Notes under the pieces: model-generated
What the model was told of the DNA's origin: nothing
Databases searched by the model: none
The model's input: only the letters and a program-made list of their open reading frames with translations
Shown here: in pieces, positions 8,266 through 20,682 of the stretch
Position numbering within the stretch: position 1 is the stretch's first letter
Layout: the number at the start of each line of letters is the position of its first letter
Program-made: the position numbers and the translations under genes
Assembly (NCBI RefSeq): GCF_900454535.1
Contig: NZ_UGSP01000001.1
Coordinates: 1,299,501 to 1,363,500, forward strand
Direction of reading: 5' to 3'
Origin: Avibacterium avium
GTDB lineage: Bacteria; Pseudomonadota; Gammaproteobacteria; Enterobacterales; Pasteurellaceae
DNA: 64,000 nt

Positions 8266-10194
8266 TTACGATTTTTTTACCGCACTTTTGCGTTTGTTGC
8301 CTTTGTTGGCAGTCTTGGTGGCCATTTGTCTTGAAAGTACCCCGAGCTGTCGTAATGCATCAAAATTGGTATAACTGAGCATTGCAGGCAGGGATTGCAC
8401 CAATTCGTGCATAAATTGATGATAACTCAGCGCTTTTTGGCTAATGCTGTTGAGCTGTGCTTCCCAGTGGGCGGTCATATCTGGTAGCGTGGCGATGTCA
8501 GGCAGGGCTTGAATTAAAATTCGTCCTGTTTCGGTGCTATGAATATGACGCCCTTTTTTATAAACAAAACCACGCTTAAATAGCAGTTCAATAATGCTGG
8601 CACGCGTGGCTTCTGTGCCTAAACCATCGGTTTCGCGTAAGATTTTTTTCAACGCTTTATCTTGTACGAAACGCGCAATCCCAGTCATAGCGGAAAGCAA
8701 TGTCGCATCTGAAAAGGGCTTTGGCGGTTGCGTTTTTTTACTCAGAATTTCGCCTTTTTCACAGAATAATTCTTGCCCTTTTTCCACTTCAGGCAGCAAG
8801 GGTTCAGCGTTATTTTGTTCATCATTTTCTTTGCCCCAAAGTTCTTTCCAGCCAGCCACTTGTAAATTGCTCGCTGCCGCGACAAATTTTCCCCCTGAAA
8901 TATTTAAGGTGATTTTACAACGGCGGTATTCCGCATCTGCGCAGAATTGGGCGAGATATTGACGCGCGATAAGCTGATAAATATTGCGTTCCATTTGCGT
9001 CAGATTGACAGGCCGATTTTTTGCCGTTGGAATAATCGCGTGGTGCGCTTCCACCTTTTTATCATTCCAGCAACGGTTTCGCTGTTCAGGATTGATAATA
9101 GTCGGTAACGGCTGATAATCGGGCGCGTGAATGGAAATGGCATTCATCACCTTATGGCGTTCAGCGAAATGTTCTTCGGGCAAATAACGGCAATCGGAAC
9201 GTGGATAAGTAATTAAGCGGTGCGTTTCATATAAGCGCTGGCAAGTATCCAGCACTTCTTGCGCTGAAAGCCCGTAGCGTTTTGCCGCATCAATTTGCAA
9301 GGCGGAAAGGGAATAAGGCAAAGGCGCAGTTTCTTTTTCGCGTTTGTCTTGATAATCCGTTACCGTTGCAGGCTGGCCTGTAATGCGCTTTACCACATTT
9401 TCCGCTAAGGCGCGGGAAAGCACACGGCCGTCTTCATCTTGATAATCTTCGCACGCTTTACTTGGCTGCCAAAGTGCGGTGAATTTTTGCGGAATCTCTT
9501 CCTTGGTTTGCACAAAAGCCTGTACTTCAAAATAATCTTTCGGTTGGAAATTTTCAATTTCTAAATCACGGCGAACGATTAAGCCCAGCACAGGCGTTTG
9601 CACTCGTCCTACCGAAAGCACGCCACGATAGCCCACATTCTGTCCACGCTTAGTGTAAGAACGCGTCATATTGATGCCATACAGCCAATCCGCTCTGGCG
9701 CGCGCAAGCGCTGAGGTGGCAAGAGGGATAAAGTTTTGATTCGATTGTAATTTTTTTACCGCTTTTTGTACCGCACTTGGGTTTAAATCGCTAATTAAGC
9801 AGCGTTGAATTTGTGCTTTTTTCTCAGCAGAAAGATTGGCGTAGCTAAACACTTCGTCCACCAACAATTGCCCTTCACGATCTGGGTCGCCGGCATTGAT
9901 AAGTAGATCTGCTTGATGAATCAGCTTTATTACCGTATCTAGCTGTTTTTTCACTGATTTTTTTGGGATAAGCAGCCATTTTTGCGGCACGATAGGCAAA
10001 TCTTCCACACGCCAAGTTTTGAATTTGGGATCGTAAGCGTCAGGTTCGGCTTGTTCTAACAGATGACCAACGCACCAAGTAACACAATCATTTTCACCAC
10101 AGCGAATAAAACCATCACCGCGCTGATGAGGTTTGGGCAACACATCAGCAATGGCTCGGGCAAGGCTAGGTTTCTCGGCTATAAATAATCGCAT
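8266..10194 (-). CDS. topB: DNA topoisomerase III
   Basis: Type IA topoisomerase that decatenates DNA by single-strand passage; 642 residues. The N terminus shows the Toprim motif ([14 protein letters not shown], with DPDREGQ near residue 104). The active-site tyrosine lies in [17 protein letters not shown], and GLGTEATRA is intact. The C terminus is a basic Lys-rich tail. Start chosen at 10194 ([10 protein letters not shown]) to match the E. coli protein; the frame could extend five codons further upstream. No overlap with neighbours. Confidence 0.96.
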   Translation of the reverse strand: MRLFIAEKPSLARAIADVLPKPHQRGDGFIRCGENDCVTWCVGHLLEQAEPDAYDPKFKTWRVEDLPIVPQKWLLIPKKSVKKQLDTVIKLIHQADLLINAGDPDREGQLLVDEVFSYANLSAEKKAQIQRCLISDLNPSAVQKAVKKLQSNQNFIPLATSALARARADWLYGINMTRSYTKRGQNVGYRGVLSVGRVQTPVLGLIVRRDLEIENFQPKDYFEVQAFVQTKEEIPQKFTALWQPSKACEDYQDEDGRVLSRALAENVVKRITGQPATVTDYQDKREKETAPLPYSLSALQIDAAKRYGLSAQEVLDTCQRLYETHRLITYPRSDCRYLPEEHFAERHKVMNAISIHAPDYQPLPTIINPEQRNRCWNDKKVEAHHAIIPTAKNRPVNLTQMERNIYQLIARQYLAQFCADAEYRRCKITLNISGGKFVAAASNLQVAGWKELWGKENDEQNNAEPLLPEVEKGQELFCEKGEILSKKTQPPKPFSDATLLSAMTGIARFVQDKALKKILRETDGLGTEATRASIIELLFKRGFVYKKGRHIHSTETGRILIQALPDIATLPDMTAHWEAQLNSISQKALSYHQFMHELVQSLPAMLSYTNFDALRQLGVLSRQMATKTANKGNKRKSAVKKS

Positions 10195-10312
10195 AGGGGA
10201 CAACATCAATCATCTAAAACAAAGTTCGGCATTCTAACACAGATTTGATTATTCCCAATTTATTAATTTTTCGTTAGAATGTCGCTACTTATTAACATTG
10301 AGGATAAAAATT

Positions 10313-10642
10313 ATGTTTGGAAAAGGTGGCTTAGGCAACTTAATGAAGCAAGCCCAGCAAATGCAAGATCGTATGCAAAAAATGCAAGAAGAAATTGCAC
10401 AGTTAGAAGTAACAGGCGAATCAGGCGCAGGCTTGGTAAAAATCACCGTGAATGGCGCGCATAATTGTCGCCGCATTGAAATCGATCCTTCGCTAATGGA
10501 AGACGATAAAGAAATGCTTGAAGATCTTATCGCAGCGGCATTCAATGATGCGGTTCGCCGTGCAGAAGAATTGCAAAAAGAAAAAATGGCATCTGTTACC
10601 GCAGGAATGTCATTACCCCCTGGCTTTAAAATGCCATTCTAA
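10313..10642 (+). CDS. ybaB: Nucleoid-associated protein, YbaB/EbfC family
   Basis: A 109-residue DNA-binding protein that forms dimers coating the nucleoid. It has the family's N-terminal glycine stretch ([18 protein letters not shown]), a central beta region and the final PPGFKMPF. The ATG at 10313 is preceded by GAGG. It is followed by recR, the common bacterial ybaB-recR pair, though here an uptake-signal hairpin with a T-run separates them. Confidence 0.96.
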   Translation: MFGKGGLGNLMKQAQQMQDRMQKMQEEIAQLEVTGESGAGLVKITVNGAHNCRRIEIDPSLMEDDKEMLEDLIAAAFNDAVRRAEELQKEKMASVTAGMSLPPGFKMPF

Positions 10643-10657
10643 ATTTTCCCTAATTTT

Positions 10658-10706
10658 GCACCGCACTTTGTTTCTTATTAAAAATCAAAGTGCGGTGCGT
10701 TTTTTG
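10658..10706 (+). terminator. Uptake-signal hairpin terminator between ybaB and recR
   Basis: GCACCGCACTTTG (10658-10670) and its perfect 13-bp complement (10686-10698) form a stem followed by GTTTTTTG. It is a pair of uptake signals acting as an intrinsic terminator, and it ends only 20 bases before the recR start. recR therefore either depends on read-through or has its own promoter. Confidence 0.75.
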
Positions 10707-10725
10707 TTTATTTTTAGGCAAAACA

Positions 10726-11331
10726 ATGCAAACAAGCCCATTATTAGAAAATCTTATTGACGCATTACGCTGTTTACCCGGTGTTGGCCCGAAATCTGCA
10801 CAACGAATGGCCTATCATTTATTGCAACGAGATCGCAGCGGTGGAATGGATCTGGCGCGCGCATTAACCGCCGCAATGTCGCAAATTGGCCATTGCGAAC
10901 AGTGCCGAACTTTTACGGAAGAAGAAGTTTGCACCATTTGCAATAATCCACGCCGTCAAAACACAGGCTTGCTTTGTGTGGTAGAGCAGCCTTCCGACAT
11001 TCAAGCCATTGAACAAACAGGGCAATTTTCAGGGCGTTATTTTGTCTTAATGGGGCATCTTTCCCCGTTAGACGGCATTGGGCCAAGAGAAATCGGCTTA
11101 GATTTACTAAACAGACGCCTACAAAATGAAGCCTTTCGTGAAGTGATTCTTGCCACCAACCCAACGGTGGAAGGCGAAGCAACCGCCAATTACATCGCGG
11201 AACTTTGTATGCAACAAAATATCAAAGTAACCCGCATTGCGCACGGCATTCCTGTCGGCGGCGAGTTAGAAACCGTGGATAGCAACACCCTCGGGCATTC
11301 TTTCTCAGGGCGGAGAGAGATTCAGTATTAG
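10726..11331 (+). CDS. recR: Recombination protein RecR
   Basis: RecFOR-pathway protein that helps load RecA on gapped DNA; 201 residues. It shows the helix-hairpin-helix region ([20 protein letters not shown]), a C4 zinc finger ([19 protein letters not shown]) and a Toprim domain ([18 protein letters not shown] onward). Start taken at ATG 10726 ([10 protein letters not shown]), the usual RecR N terminus; an upstream extension would read through the terminator hairpin. Confidence 0.96.
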   Translation: MQTSPLLENLIDALRCLPGVGPKSAQRMAYHLLQRDRSGGMDLARALTAAMSQIGHCEQCRTFTEEEVCTICNNPRRQNTGLLCVVEQPSDIQAIEQTGQFSGRYFVLMGHLSPLDGIGPREIGLDLLNRRLQNEAFREVILATNPTVEGEATANYIAELCMQQNIKVTRIAHGIPVGGELETVDSNTLGHSFSGRREIQY

Positions 11332-11398
11332 GAAAATAGATATTTTTATCTACGATGCCCAAGAAAAATAACAGAAAAAGCACCGCACTTTAAAAATA

Positions 11399-11425
11399 AT
11401 GCCCTTATAATAGGGCATCATTTTT
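11399..11425. terminator. Bidirectional terminator, recR / O-antigen-ligase-like gene
   Basis: The stem ATGCCCT / AGGGCAT (11399-11405 and 11412-11418) is flanked by ATTTTT on the plus strand and A-rich sequence on the other side. It lies between the convergent genes recR and the ligase-like gene. Confidence 0.75.
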
Positions 11426-11430
11426 ATGTC

Positions 11431-12672
11431 TTAATTTTTATTCTTTAGCACTTTAATAGCAGCATAAAAAATCACAATCAAAAAGAAATAGAAAATATTT
11501 CCTGAGTTATGGCTAAAGAAACTTTGTGAAAAATTATAAAACATTGTAGATATAACGTGAATGATCCCCAAACTAGAAAGGCATAATAGTTCTGGATTAT
11601 CTGTTTTTAAGTTGCTAATAAAAAAGCGTAAAGGAACAATAAAAACAAATAATAAGGCTATAAGTCCAATTAGCCCTTTTTTTACTGTATCATCAATAAA
11701 TTGATTGTGGTTATGCACGAAACTTGCTGCATATTCACTAATAATGCCTTCTTTTGCAAGTTCTTGTTTTTTGTCGTAAATACCTTGTTTGCCCCAACCT
11801 AAAATAGGTTTTTCTTGAATCGCAATCCAAGAGGCTTTCCACATATCGAAACGTGCACCAACAGAAGTAGAAGTGTTTTCGCTACTCACATATTGCGTAA
11901 TATCTGCTTTAGCCGCATTGATGCGATCAATAATGCCTCCCGTGTTGGTGAGAGAAACAATAACAACAAATGTTGAAATTGCAGAAAATAGGATAGGAAA
12001 GAAATATTTAGGCAGTTTTTTGCGATAAATATATAAGGTGAAAGCCAGTATAAATGGTACACCAATCCAGCCACCACGAGCTGTGGATAAAATGCTTCCT
12101 AACATTCCCATTAATGCGCAGAATAATATGAATAGGGCAAATTTCTTATTTTTATTTGTCCAAAAATATAGACTAATACAAATTGAAAAAACACCTAAGC
12201 TCATAGCCATATCACCACCTTGAATATGCATAACATTACTATATGCTTGTTCATACCCAAGATAAAAACGCTGAATAAGTGCAATAACTCCAGCTAATAA
12301 GGCAGAGAAAGGAATAACTTTTATTAAAATATGAAAGCTAAGTTTGTAATTAACTAATAATGGAATGATTGGTAAGAATAGCAAAATGCGACTAGGATTA
12401 TCTAATTCGTTTAATTTTCCGTGATGGAATAATACAGAAAATGCAAGTGTTGCAAAGTAGAAAAGATAACTGAACGCTAATGTCTTTTGTTCGTTATTAA
12501 ATTTAAAGATATTTTTTCTTTCTTTACTTGTTATAAAAAGAATCAGTGCTGCTAAAATGAGTAAGGCGGGAGCAATGTTATAGCTACGCTTAAAAAGAAA
12601 GATGGATAAAAAATAAATTGAAACAGCAGTGTTTACAAATAAATAACCAAAAGAATAACGTTTATTAAGCAT
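11431..12672 (-). CDS. O-antigen ligase / polymerase family membrane protein
   Basis: A 413-residue very hydrophobic protein with about ten to twelve membrane segments. A central soluble stretch contains the family's WKASWIAIQEKPILGWG and VHNHNQFID motifs. These are typical of the Wzy/WaaL (O-antigen ligase) superfamily, which joins or polymerises surface glycans at the outer face of the inner membrane. The likely role is attaching sugar to lipooligosaccharide core, but ligase cannot be told from polymerase here. The gene is visibly more AT-rich than its neighbours and stands alone with no glycosyltransferase beside it. Confidence 0.8.
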   Translation of the reverse strand: MLNKRYSFGYLFVNTAVSIYFLSIFLFKRSYNIAPALLILAALILFITSKERKNIFKFNNEQKTLAFSYLFYFATLAFSVLFHHGKLNELDNPSRILLFLPIIPLLVNYKLSFHILIKVIPFSALLAGVIALIQRFYLGYEQAYSNVMHIQGGDMAMSLGVFSICISLYFWTNKNKKFALFILFCALMGMLGSILSTARGGWIGVPFILAFTLYIYRKKLPKYFFPILFSAISTFVVIVSLTNTGGIIDRINAAKADITQYVSSENTSTSVGARFDMWKASWIAIQEKPILGWGKQGIYDKKQELAKEGIISEYAASFVHNHNQFIDDTVKKGLIGLIALLFVFIVPLRFFISNLKTDNPELLCLSSLGIIHVISTMFYNFSQSFFSHNSGNIFYFFLIVIFYAAIKVLKNKN

Positions 12673-12744
12673 AAATCATAACCCAAATGAAAAATTCTGG
12701 GTTTAAGTATGCGTGAAAATGGTTAAGATTGCTAGTGCTGCGGT

Positions 12745-12772
12745 AAAAATTAGGCTGACGTTGTGTCAGCCT
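12745..12772 (-). terminator. Terminator of the leuABCD operon
   Basis: A perfect 8-bp stem (AGGCTGAC / GTCAGCCT, 12752-12759 and 12765-12772), followed on the minus strand by ATTTTT, a few bases past the leuD stop. Confidence 0.8.
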
Positions 12773-12777
12773 TAAGT

Positions 12778-13380
12778 TTATCTCAAAAACGCAGGAATAT
12801 TTTTCTCATATTCTGCAATGGCGTTTTCGTGTTGGAGGGTGAGTCCGATGTTGTCTAAGCCATTTAATAGGCAGTGGCGGCGGAATTCGTCTAGTTCAAA
12901 GGGGTAGACTTTTTCACCTACGGTTACGGTCATTTTTTCTAAGTCTACATCAATGCTCGCCCCTTGATTTGCCCACACCCATTGGAAGATTTCTTCGATT
13001 TCTTCTTCGCTTAAACGGATGGGTAACATATGGTTGTTCAAGCTGTTGTTATAGAAAATATCCGCAAAACTTGGGGCGATCATCACTTTGAAACCATAAT
13101 CTGCCAATGCCCAAGGGGCGTGTTCGCGAGATGAGCCGCAGCCAAGATTTTTGCGTGCCAATAAAATGCTTGCCCCTTGATATTGCGGGTAGTTCAGCAC
13201 AAAATCAGGATTAGGCTGCGTGCCTGCTGCATCGAGATAACGCCATTCGTGGAATAAATGCTTGCCAAACCCTACGCGGGTGATGGCTTGCAAAAATTGT
13301 TTTGGAATAATGGCATCGGTATCCACATTTGCCACATCTAAAGGCACGACAATGCCTGAATGCTGTTTAAAGCCTGCCAT
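12778..13380 (-). CDS. leuD: 3-isopropylmalate dehydratase small subunit
   Basis: Small subunit of isopropylmalate isomerase in leucine synthesis; 200 residues, the normal size. The aconitase swivel-domain features are present: [11 protein letters not shown] near the N terminus, [13 protein letters not shown] around residue 75, and [17 protein letters not shown]. It lies 9 bases after leuC in the leuABCD operon; the two products form the active heteromer. Confidence 0.97.
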   Translation of the reverse strand: MAGFKQHSGIVVPLDVANVDTDAIIPKQFLQAITRVGFGKHLFHEWRYLDAAGTQPNPDFVLNYPQYQGASILLARKNLGCGSSREHAPWALADYGFKVMIAPSFADIFYNNSLNNHMLPIRLSEEEIEEIFQWVWANQGASIDVDLEKMTVTVGEKVYPFELDEFRRHCLLNGLDNIGLTLQHENAIAEYEKNIPAFLR

Positions 13381-13389
13381 AATTTCTCC

Positions 13390-14802
13390 TTAAAGTAATT
13401 CCACTTGACGAATATCAACAAATTTGCCGAACACTGCCGCCGCCGCTGCCATTGCGGGGCTGACTAAATGCGTCCGTCCGTTACGCCCTTGGCGACCTTC
13501 AAAGTTACGGTTACTGGTGGAAGCACAACGTTCCCATTCGCCTAATTGGTCATCATTCATTCCTAAACACATTGAACAGCCCGGGTTACGCCATTGCGCT
13601 CCTGCTTCAATAAAAATTTTATCTAAGCCTTCTTTTTCCGCTTGCTCTTTAACTAAGCCTGAACCCGGTACAACTAGCACCCGTTTCACATTTTCAGCCA
13701 CTTTGCGTCCTTTCATTACCGCTGCTGCCGCACGCAAATCTTCAATGCGGGAGTTGGTACAAGAGCCGATAAACACTTGATCTACAGGCACTTGGGTTAA
13801 ATCGGTGTTGGCGGCTAAGCCAATGTAAGCCAAGGCTTTTTCGGCAGAAGCACGAACCACAGGATCATTCATTTCAGCGGGATTTGGCACGGTTTGATCA
13901 ATGCCGATCACTTGCCCTGGGTTCGTTCCCCAAGTTACCTGTGGTGAAATGTCTTTCGCGTCTAATACGATCACTGTGTCAAATTCTGCGTCCTCATCGG
14001 TTTTCAAGGTTTTCCAATAAGCTACCGCATCGTCCCAATCTTTGCCTTTCGGGGCATAAGGGCGACCTTTCAAGTATTCAAATGTCGTTTCATCTGGTGC
14101 GATTAATCCTGCTTTTGCACCAAGTTCAATGGCCATATTGCAAACGGTCATTCTTCCTTCCATAGAAAGATCACGAATGGCTTCACCGCAAAATTCTACA
14201 ACGTGTCCTGTGCCACCTGCCATTGTGGTTTTGCCGATAATAGCAAGCACTATGTCTTTTGCCGTAATCCCTGGGGCAACTTTGCCACGCACTTCAATTT
14301 TCATATTTTTAGCACGGCTTTGTTTTAAGGTTTGGGTAGCAAGAACGTGTTCCACTTCTGATGTACCAATCCCAAACGCTAATGCGCCAAATGCGCCGTG
14401 CGTGGCAGTGTGGGAATCCCCACATACGATAGTCATTCCCGGTAAGGTTAAACCTTGCTCTGGCCCCATAACGTGAACGATACCTTGTTGTTTGGTGTTC
14501 ATATCGAACAATTCAATCCCTGTATTGGCACAGTTTTTGGCAAGTTCTAATACTTGGATTTTGGCTTGTCCTTCTAATTTATTTACATCACGCACTTGTG
14601 TTGAAATGCTGTGATCCATTGTACCAAAGGTTTTACCCACTTGACGCACTTGGCGATTGGCAACACGCAATCCGTCAAAGGCTTGTGGGCTGGTTACTTC
14701 GTGAATTAAATGGCGATTGATGTATAAAATCGGTGTTTCGCCTTCTGATTCGTAAACGATGTGGACATCGAATAATTTGTCGTATAGGGTTTTTTTAGTC
14801 AT
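13390..14802 (-). CDS. leuC: 3-isopropylmalate dehydratase large subunit
   Basis: Catalytic [4Fe-4S] subunit of isopropylmalate isomerase, converting 2-isopropylmalate to 3-isopropylmalate; 470 residues. Cluster ligands are visible in [15 protein letters not shown] and [11 protein letters not shown], and [20 protein letters not shown] is the family signature. Separated from leuB by a 277-bp repeat-filled gap, unusual inside this operon. Confidence 0.97.
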   Translation of the reverse strand: MTKKTLYDKLFDVHIVYESEGETPILYINRHLIHEVTSPQAFDGLRVANRQVRQVGKTFGTMDHSISTQVRDVNKLEGQAKIQVLELAKNCANTGIELFDMNTKQQGIVHVMGPEQGLTLPGMTIVCGDSHTATHGAFGALAFGIGTSEVEHVLATQTLKQSRAKNMKIEVRGKVAPGITAKDIVLAIIGKTTMAGGTGHVVEFCGEAIRDLSMEGRMTVCNMAIELGAKAGLIAPDETTFEYLKGRPYAPKGKDWDDAVAYWKTLKTDEDAEFDTVIVLDAKDISPQVTWGTNPGQVIGIDQTVPNPAEMNDPVVRASAEKALAYIGLAANTDLTQVPVDQVFIGSCTNSRIEDLRAAAAVMKGRKVAENVKRVLVVPGSGLVKEQAEKEGLDKIFIEAGAQWRNPGCSMCLGMNDDQLGEWERCASTSNRNFEGRQGRNGRTHLVSPAMAAAAAVFGKFVDIRQVELL

Positions 14803-14824
14803 TCTATTATCTCTTGTTTAGAAT

Positions 14825-15075
14825 CTCCCCCTAACCCCCTCTTTATCAAAGAGGGGGGATCTCGTGAGAGATTTCATTATCAGTTTCTCTTATTTATCCC
14901 TTATTGATAAAAAATAACTAAGCTCTTTCACTTATCAATTCCCCCTCTTTAATAAAGAGGGGGCTAGGGGGAGATTTCATCATCAATTTCTCTTATTTAT
15001 CCCTTATTGATAGAAAGTAACTAAGCTATTTCACTTATCAATTCCCCCCTCTTTGATAAGGAGGGGTAGGGGGAG
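14825..15075. repeat. 103-bp tandem repeat with CCCCCTCTTT...AGAGGGGG hairpins in the leuB-leuC gap
   Basis: Two consecutive units of about 103 bp (14871-14973 and 14974-15075) are nearly identical; the tail of a third precedes them (14825-14870). Each unit ends in a CCCCCTCTTTxATAAAGAGGGGG palindrome followed by CTAGGGGGAG. The block fills the space between leuC and leuB. It looks like an expanded dispersed intergenic repeat. It would form a series of strong hairpins in the leu mRNA. Confidence 0.85.
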
Positions 15076-15079
15076 ATTT

Positions 15080-17721
<2,642 letters not shown>

Positions 17722-17744
17722 AATCTGTCCTTTCATTTTGAAGA

Positions 17745-17774
17745 TATAAAAAAACCCGCCTAAAAAGTGCGGGT
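17745..17774 (-). terminator. leu operon attenuator
   Basis: On the minus strand GACCCGCACTTTTTAGGCGGGT is followed by seven T, about 23 bases before the leuA start. The stem is ACCCGC / GCGGGT. Because it lies between the leucine-rich leader peptide and leuA, it fits a translation-controlled attenuator. Confidence 0.85.
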
Positions 17775-17816
17775 CAAATTTGGGAAGTTTTTACCTTGGT
17801 GTTTTTCATCCACAAG

Positions 17817-17876
17817 CTAGCCGCACAAAAACTGTGAGAGAAGCAGGTGGAGTGAGAGCAAAACACGAGTAAACAT
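17817..17876 (-). CDS. leuL: leu operon leader peptide (leucine-rich)
   Basis: A 19-residue frame, MFTRVLLSLHLLLSQFLCG, has seven leucines clustered in its middle. It is preceded by AAGAAGGATT and followed 43 bases later by the leu attenuator. The promoter lies just upstream. This is the classic arrangement of a leucine attenuator; the identification is from position and composition, not from homology. Confidence 0.85.
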   Translation of the reverse strand: MFTRVLLSLHLLLSQFLCG

Positions 17877-17906
17877 AAAACATAATCCTTCTTGAAAACG
17901 AGTTTT

Positions 17907-17934
17907 ATCTTACTCGTTAAAAACAAACTGTCAA
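17907..17934 (-). promoter_or_regulatory. Promoter of the leu operon
   Basis: TTGACA (17934-17929) and TAAGAT (17912-17907) with a 16-bp spacer, reading toward leuL-leuA. It is an almost consensus sigma-70 promoter. Confidence 0.75.
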
Positions 17935-18243
17935 ACAAAATTTTAGCATTTTTATCCAAAGTAAACGATTTACAAGAATTTGAATTAGATTAATACACTG
18001 TTATTTTGATAGTAAAAAGATAAATATCCCGAGATGGAAAAAAAGTTTACTTTTTTATACCGCACTTTTTTAGAAATGGCGTGGATAAAATTTATTACAT
18101 TTTTTTCTCCAAACACCAAAAAGCAATTTTTGCGTTAAATCAATAACCACCTATAAATACTACGAAAGAGTTAGTTTTTCTTTTGTGGAATAACTACGCT
18201 CACCTATGCCCTTGTGATAAAATCACTGCACTTTTCCTTATAG
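17935..18243. promoter_or_regulatory. Intergenic region between the leu and ccm operons
   Basis: This gap holds the upstream side of the leu promoter and the unmapped promoter of ccmA. The only structured element noted is GTGATaaaATCAC (18214-18226), a short dyad ending 17 bp before the ccmA start. Its spacing is one base short of a CRP site, so its role is unknown. One uptake-signal core lies near 18060. No coding potential seen. Confidence 0.4.
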
Positions 18244-18900
18244 GTGAATTTTATGTCAATAATCAATCAATTACAGCTCGAACAAATTGCCTGCCAGCGT
18301 GGTGATAAAACCCTGTTTACGGATTTATCGCTTACTTGGCAAAGTGGTGATTTTGTGCAGATTGAAGGACATAACGGCATTGGCAAAACCAGCTTGTTAC
18401 GCATTTTAGTTGACCTTGCACCGCCTTTGGCAGGGCAAGTGTGTTGGAATGGGCAGGCGATCAAACAATGCCGCGAAGATTATTATTACCAACTGTTGTA
18501 TTTAGGCCATCACGCAGGCATTAAGCCAGAGTTGACCCCTTGGGAAAATTTGAAATTTTATCAAGCCATTAGTCAATGTCAGCAAGGGGAAGAGGCGCTT
18601 TGGCAAGCGCTAGAAAAAGTGGGCTTGATTGGGCGCGAAGACATTGTTGCAGGGCAACTTTCCGCAGGGCAGCAAAGACGCATTGCCCTTGCTCGTTTAT
18701 GGCTGTCGCAAGCACCGCTATGGATTTTAGACGAGCCTTTCACTGCCATTGATAAAAAAGGCGTGGGCGTTTTAACCCAACTGTTTGAACGGCACGTTGC
18801 CAATGGGGGAATGGTGATTTTAACCAGCCATCAGGAAATCCCAAGCCAAGCCTTGCAACGCCTTGATTTAGAAAAATACAAAGCCAATACAGCCGAGTAG
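18244..18900 (+). CDS. ccmA: Haem exporter ATP-binding protein CcmA
   Basis: ATPase of the CcmABCD complex that releases holo-CcmE during cytochrome c maturation; 218 residues, cytoplasmic. Walker A ([11 protein letters not shown], about residue 40), the ABC signature ([14 protein letters not shown]) and Walker B (LWILDEPF) are intact. First gene of an unbroken ccmABCDEFGHI series. The frame opens [17 protein letters not shown] at 18253 (MSII) is the better aligned start. Confidence 0.96.
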   Translation: MNFMSIINQLQLEQIACQRGDKTLFTDLSLTWQSGDFVQIEGHNGIGKTSLLRILVDLAPPLAGQVCWNGQAIKQCREDYYYQLLYLGHHAGIKPELTPWENLKFYQAISQCQQGEEALWQALEKVGLIGREDIVAGQLSAGQQRRIALARLWLSQAPLWILDEPFTAIDKKGVGVLTQLFERHVANGGMVILTSHQEIPSQALQRLDLEKYKANTAE

Positions 18901-18945
18901 AACAACAGTGCGATAAAAGTGCGGTAGAAAAATAGAGCAGTTTTT

Positions 18946-19611
18946 ATGAGAATATTTAGTCAAATCATCAAACGAGAACTTCGCATTGCAATGCGAAAAC
19001 AAACGGAAATTCTTAATCCGTTGTGGTTCTTTTTGATTATCATCACCCTATTTCCGCTGGTTATCGGGCCTGAGCCGAAATTGCTGGCAGAAATCGCCCC
19101 TGGTGTGGCTTGGGTGGCAGCACTGCTTTCTGCCTTGCTTTCTTTTGAACGTTTGTTTCGCGATGATTTTATTGACGGCTCGCTGGAGCAATTAATGCTC
19201 AGCTCACAACATTTAGCCTTAACCGCTTTGGCGAAAGTGGTGGCGCATTGGTTATTAACCGGCTTGCCGCTCATTTTACTTTCACCCATTGCGGCATTAT
19301 TGCTTTCTTTGGATAGCCATATTTGGTGGGCGTTGGTGCTAACTTTATTACTCGGCACGCCGATTTTAAGCTGCCTTGGCGCGATCGGTGTGGCGCTCAT
19401 TGTTGGGCTGCGCAAAGGCGGCGTGTTGCTGAGTTTATTAGTGTTACCTTTATTTATTCCAGTGTTGATTTTTTCTGCGTCCGTCCTTGAAGCCGCCGCG
19501 CTTGCCTTGCCTTATAACGGGCAACTTGCTATTTTGGGCGCAATGTTATGTGCGGCACTGACCTTATCGCCTTTTGCCATTGCGGGGGCATTACGAATTA
19601 GCCTTGAATAA
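18946..19611 (+). CDS. ccmB: Haem exporter permease CcmB
   Basis: A 221-residue inner-membrane protein with six hydrophobic segments, partner of CcmA in the CcmABCD ATPase complex. The opening block (IKRELRIAMRKQTEILNPLWFF) and GSLEQLMLSS are characteristic. It follows ccmA after a 45-bp gap containing one uptake signal. Confidence 0.96.
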   Translation: MRIFSQIIKRELRIAMRKQTEILNPLWFFLIIITLFPLVIGPEPKLLAEIAPGVAWVAALLSALLSFERLFRDDFIDGSLEQLMLSSQHLALTALAKVVAHWLLTGLPLILLSPIAALLLSLDSHIWWALVLTLLLGTPILSCLGAIGVALIVGLRKGGVLLSLLVLPLFIPVLIFSASVLEAAALALPYNGQLAILGAMLCAALTLSPFAIAGALRISLE

Positions 19612-19651
19612 GGCACAAGTTTTTATTTTTTGATTAAAGGAAAGATTGATT

Positions 19652-20395
19652 ATGTGGAAATGGCTTCACCCTTATGCCAAATCAGAAACCCAATACCATT
19701 TATGCGGAAAATTTATTCCTTGGTTTGTGGTGCTTTCAACCTTATTAATTGGCACCGCTTTAGTTTGGGGCTTGGCGTATGCGCCAGCAGATTATCAGCA
19801 AGGCAACAGCTTTCGCATTATGTATATCCACGTTCCAGCGGCGATTTGGTCAATGAGCATTTATGTTTCAATGGCGATTGCGGGCGTGATTGGTTTGGTG
19901 TGGCAAATTCGCCAAGCGCATCTTTCTATTATCGCAATGGCGCCAATCGGCACGGTGTTCACCTTTATCGCCTTGGCAACAGGCGCAATTTGGGGCAAAC
20001 CAATGTGGGGAACTTGGTGGGTGTGGGACGCGCGCCTCACCGCATCATTAATCTTATTTTTCTTATATTTAGGCGTAATTGCGCTGTATTCCGCATTCCA
20101 AGATCGCACAACAGGAATGAAAGCGGCAGCGATTTTATCTATTGTGGGTGTGATCAATATTCCAATTATTCACTTTTCAGTGGAATGGTGGAACACCTTG
20201 CACCAAGGGGCGAGCATCACAAAATTTGAAAAGCCGTCTATCGCCACGCCAATGCTAATTCCATTAATTTTATCGATTTTCGGTTTTATGGCATTAACCA
20301 TTTGCTTAACCTTAGTGCGTTACCGCTTAGCGTTATTAAATGATGAGAAAAAACGCCCTTGGGTGAAAGCGTTAGTCAGTCAGCAAAAAATTTAA
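19652..20395 (+). CDS. ccmC: Haem-handling protein CcmC
   Basis: A 247-residue membrane protein that loads haem onto CcmE. It carries the tryptophan-rich WWD motif (WGTWWVWDARLT) between conserved histidines, with six membrane helices. The ATG at 19652 (MWKWLHPYAKSE) gives the usual N terminus; two codons further upstream is a TTG with no better ribosome site. An uptake-signal hairpin follows the gene. Confidence 0.96.
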   Translation: MWKWLHPYAKSETQYHLCGKFIPWFVVLSTLLIGTALVWGLAYAPADYQQGNSFRIMYIHVPAAIWSMSIYVSMAIAGVIGLVWQIRQAHLSIIAMAPIGTVFTFIALATGAIWGKPMWGTWWVWDARLTASLILFFLYLGVIALYSAFQDRTTGMKAAAILSIVGVINIPIIHFSVEWWNTLHQGASITKFEKPSIATPMLIPLILSIFGFMALTICLTLVRYRLALLNDEKKRPWVKALVSQQKI

Positions 20396-20403
20396 CCAAT
20401 TTG

Positions 20404-20447
20404 CACCGCACTTTCGTTTTCGTAAAAATAAAGTGCGGTGGTTTTTT
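20404..20447 (+). terminator. Uptake-signal hairpin inside the ccm operon (ccmC-ccmD)
   Basis: CACCGCACTTT (20404-20414) and AAAGTGCGGTG (20430-20440) form an 11-bp stem followed by GTTTTTTC. It has the form of an intrinsic terminator but lies between ccmC and ccmD, whose products act in one complex. It may act as a partial attenuator. Confidence 0.6.
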
Positions 20448-20475
20448 CAAGAATTTTTAATTTTATAAGGATAAG

Positions 20476-20682
20476 ATGATGTTTTTTGAATCTGTGAGTG
20501 ATTTTCTGAATATGGGGGGCTACGGTTTTTACGTTTGGCTTTCTTATGGCGTTTCTTTCTTAGCCATTGCAGGTTTGATCTTGCAAGGCGTAATGAGCAA
20601 GAAAAAACTTATTAGTGAAATTAAACGCGAACAACAACGCGCGCAATATGAACAAAATCGCAGAACAGGAGAAAGCCTATGA
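20476..20682 (+). CDS. ccmD: Haem exporter protein CcmD
   Basis: A 68-residue single-span membrane protein that stabilises CcmC-CcmE interaction. It has the family pattern: short periplasmic N terminus with [20 protein letters not shown], one membrane helix, then a basic cytoplasmic tail. It overlaps ccmE by 4 bases (ATGA). Confidence 0.93.
   Translation: MMFFESVSDFLNMGGYGFYVWLSYGVSFLAIAGLILQGVMSKKKLISEIKREQQRAQYEQNRRTGESL

Noticed and set aside
14825-15075. CRISPR array in the leuC-leuB gap
   Set aside because: Repeats are contiguous 103-bp units with no unique spacers and no cas genes nearby.
17774-17959. 61-codon minus-strand open frame upstream of leuA
   Set aside because: It overlaps the leu promoter and attenuator, has no good ribosome site and no recognisable protein character. 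The short leucine-rich frame in another phase explains the region better.
18213-18228. CRP site upstream of ccmA
   Set aside because: TGTGA and TCAC halves are separated by five bases rather than six; kept only as an unassigned dyad.
19630-20229. 199-codon open frame overlapping ccmC
   Set aside because: It is an out-of-phase shadow of ccmC; the ccmC frame carries the WWD motif and fits the operon.
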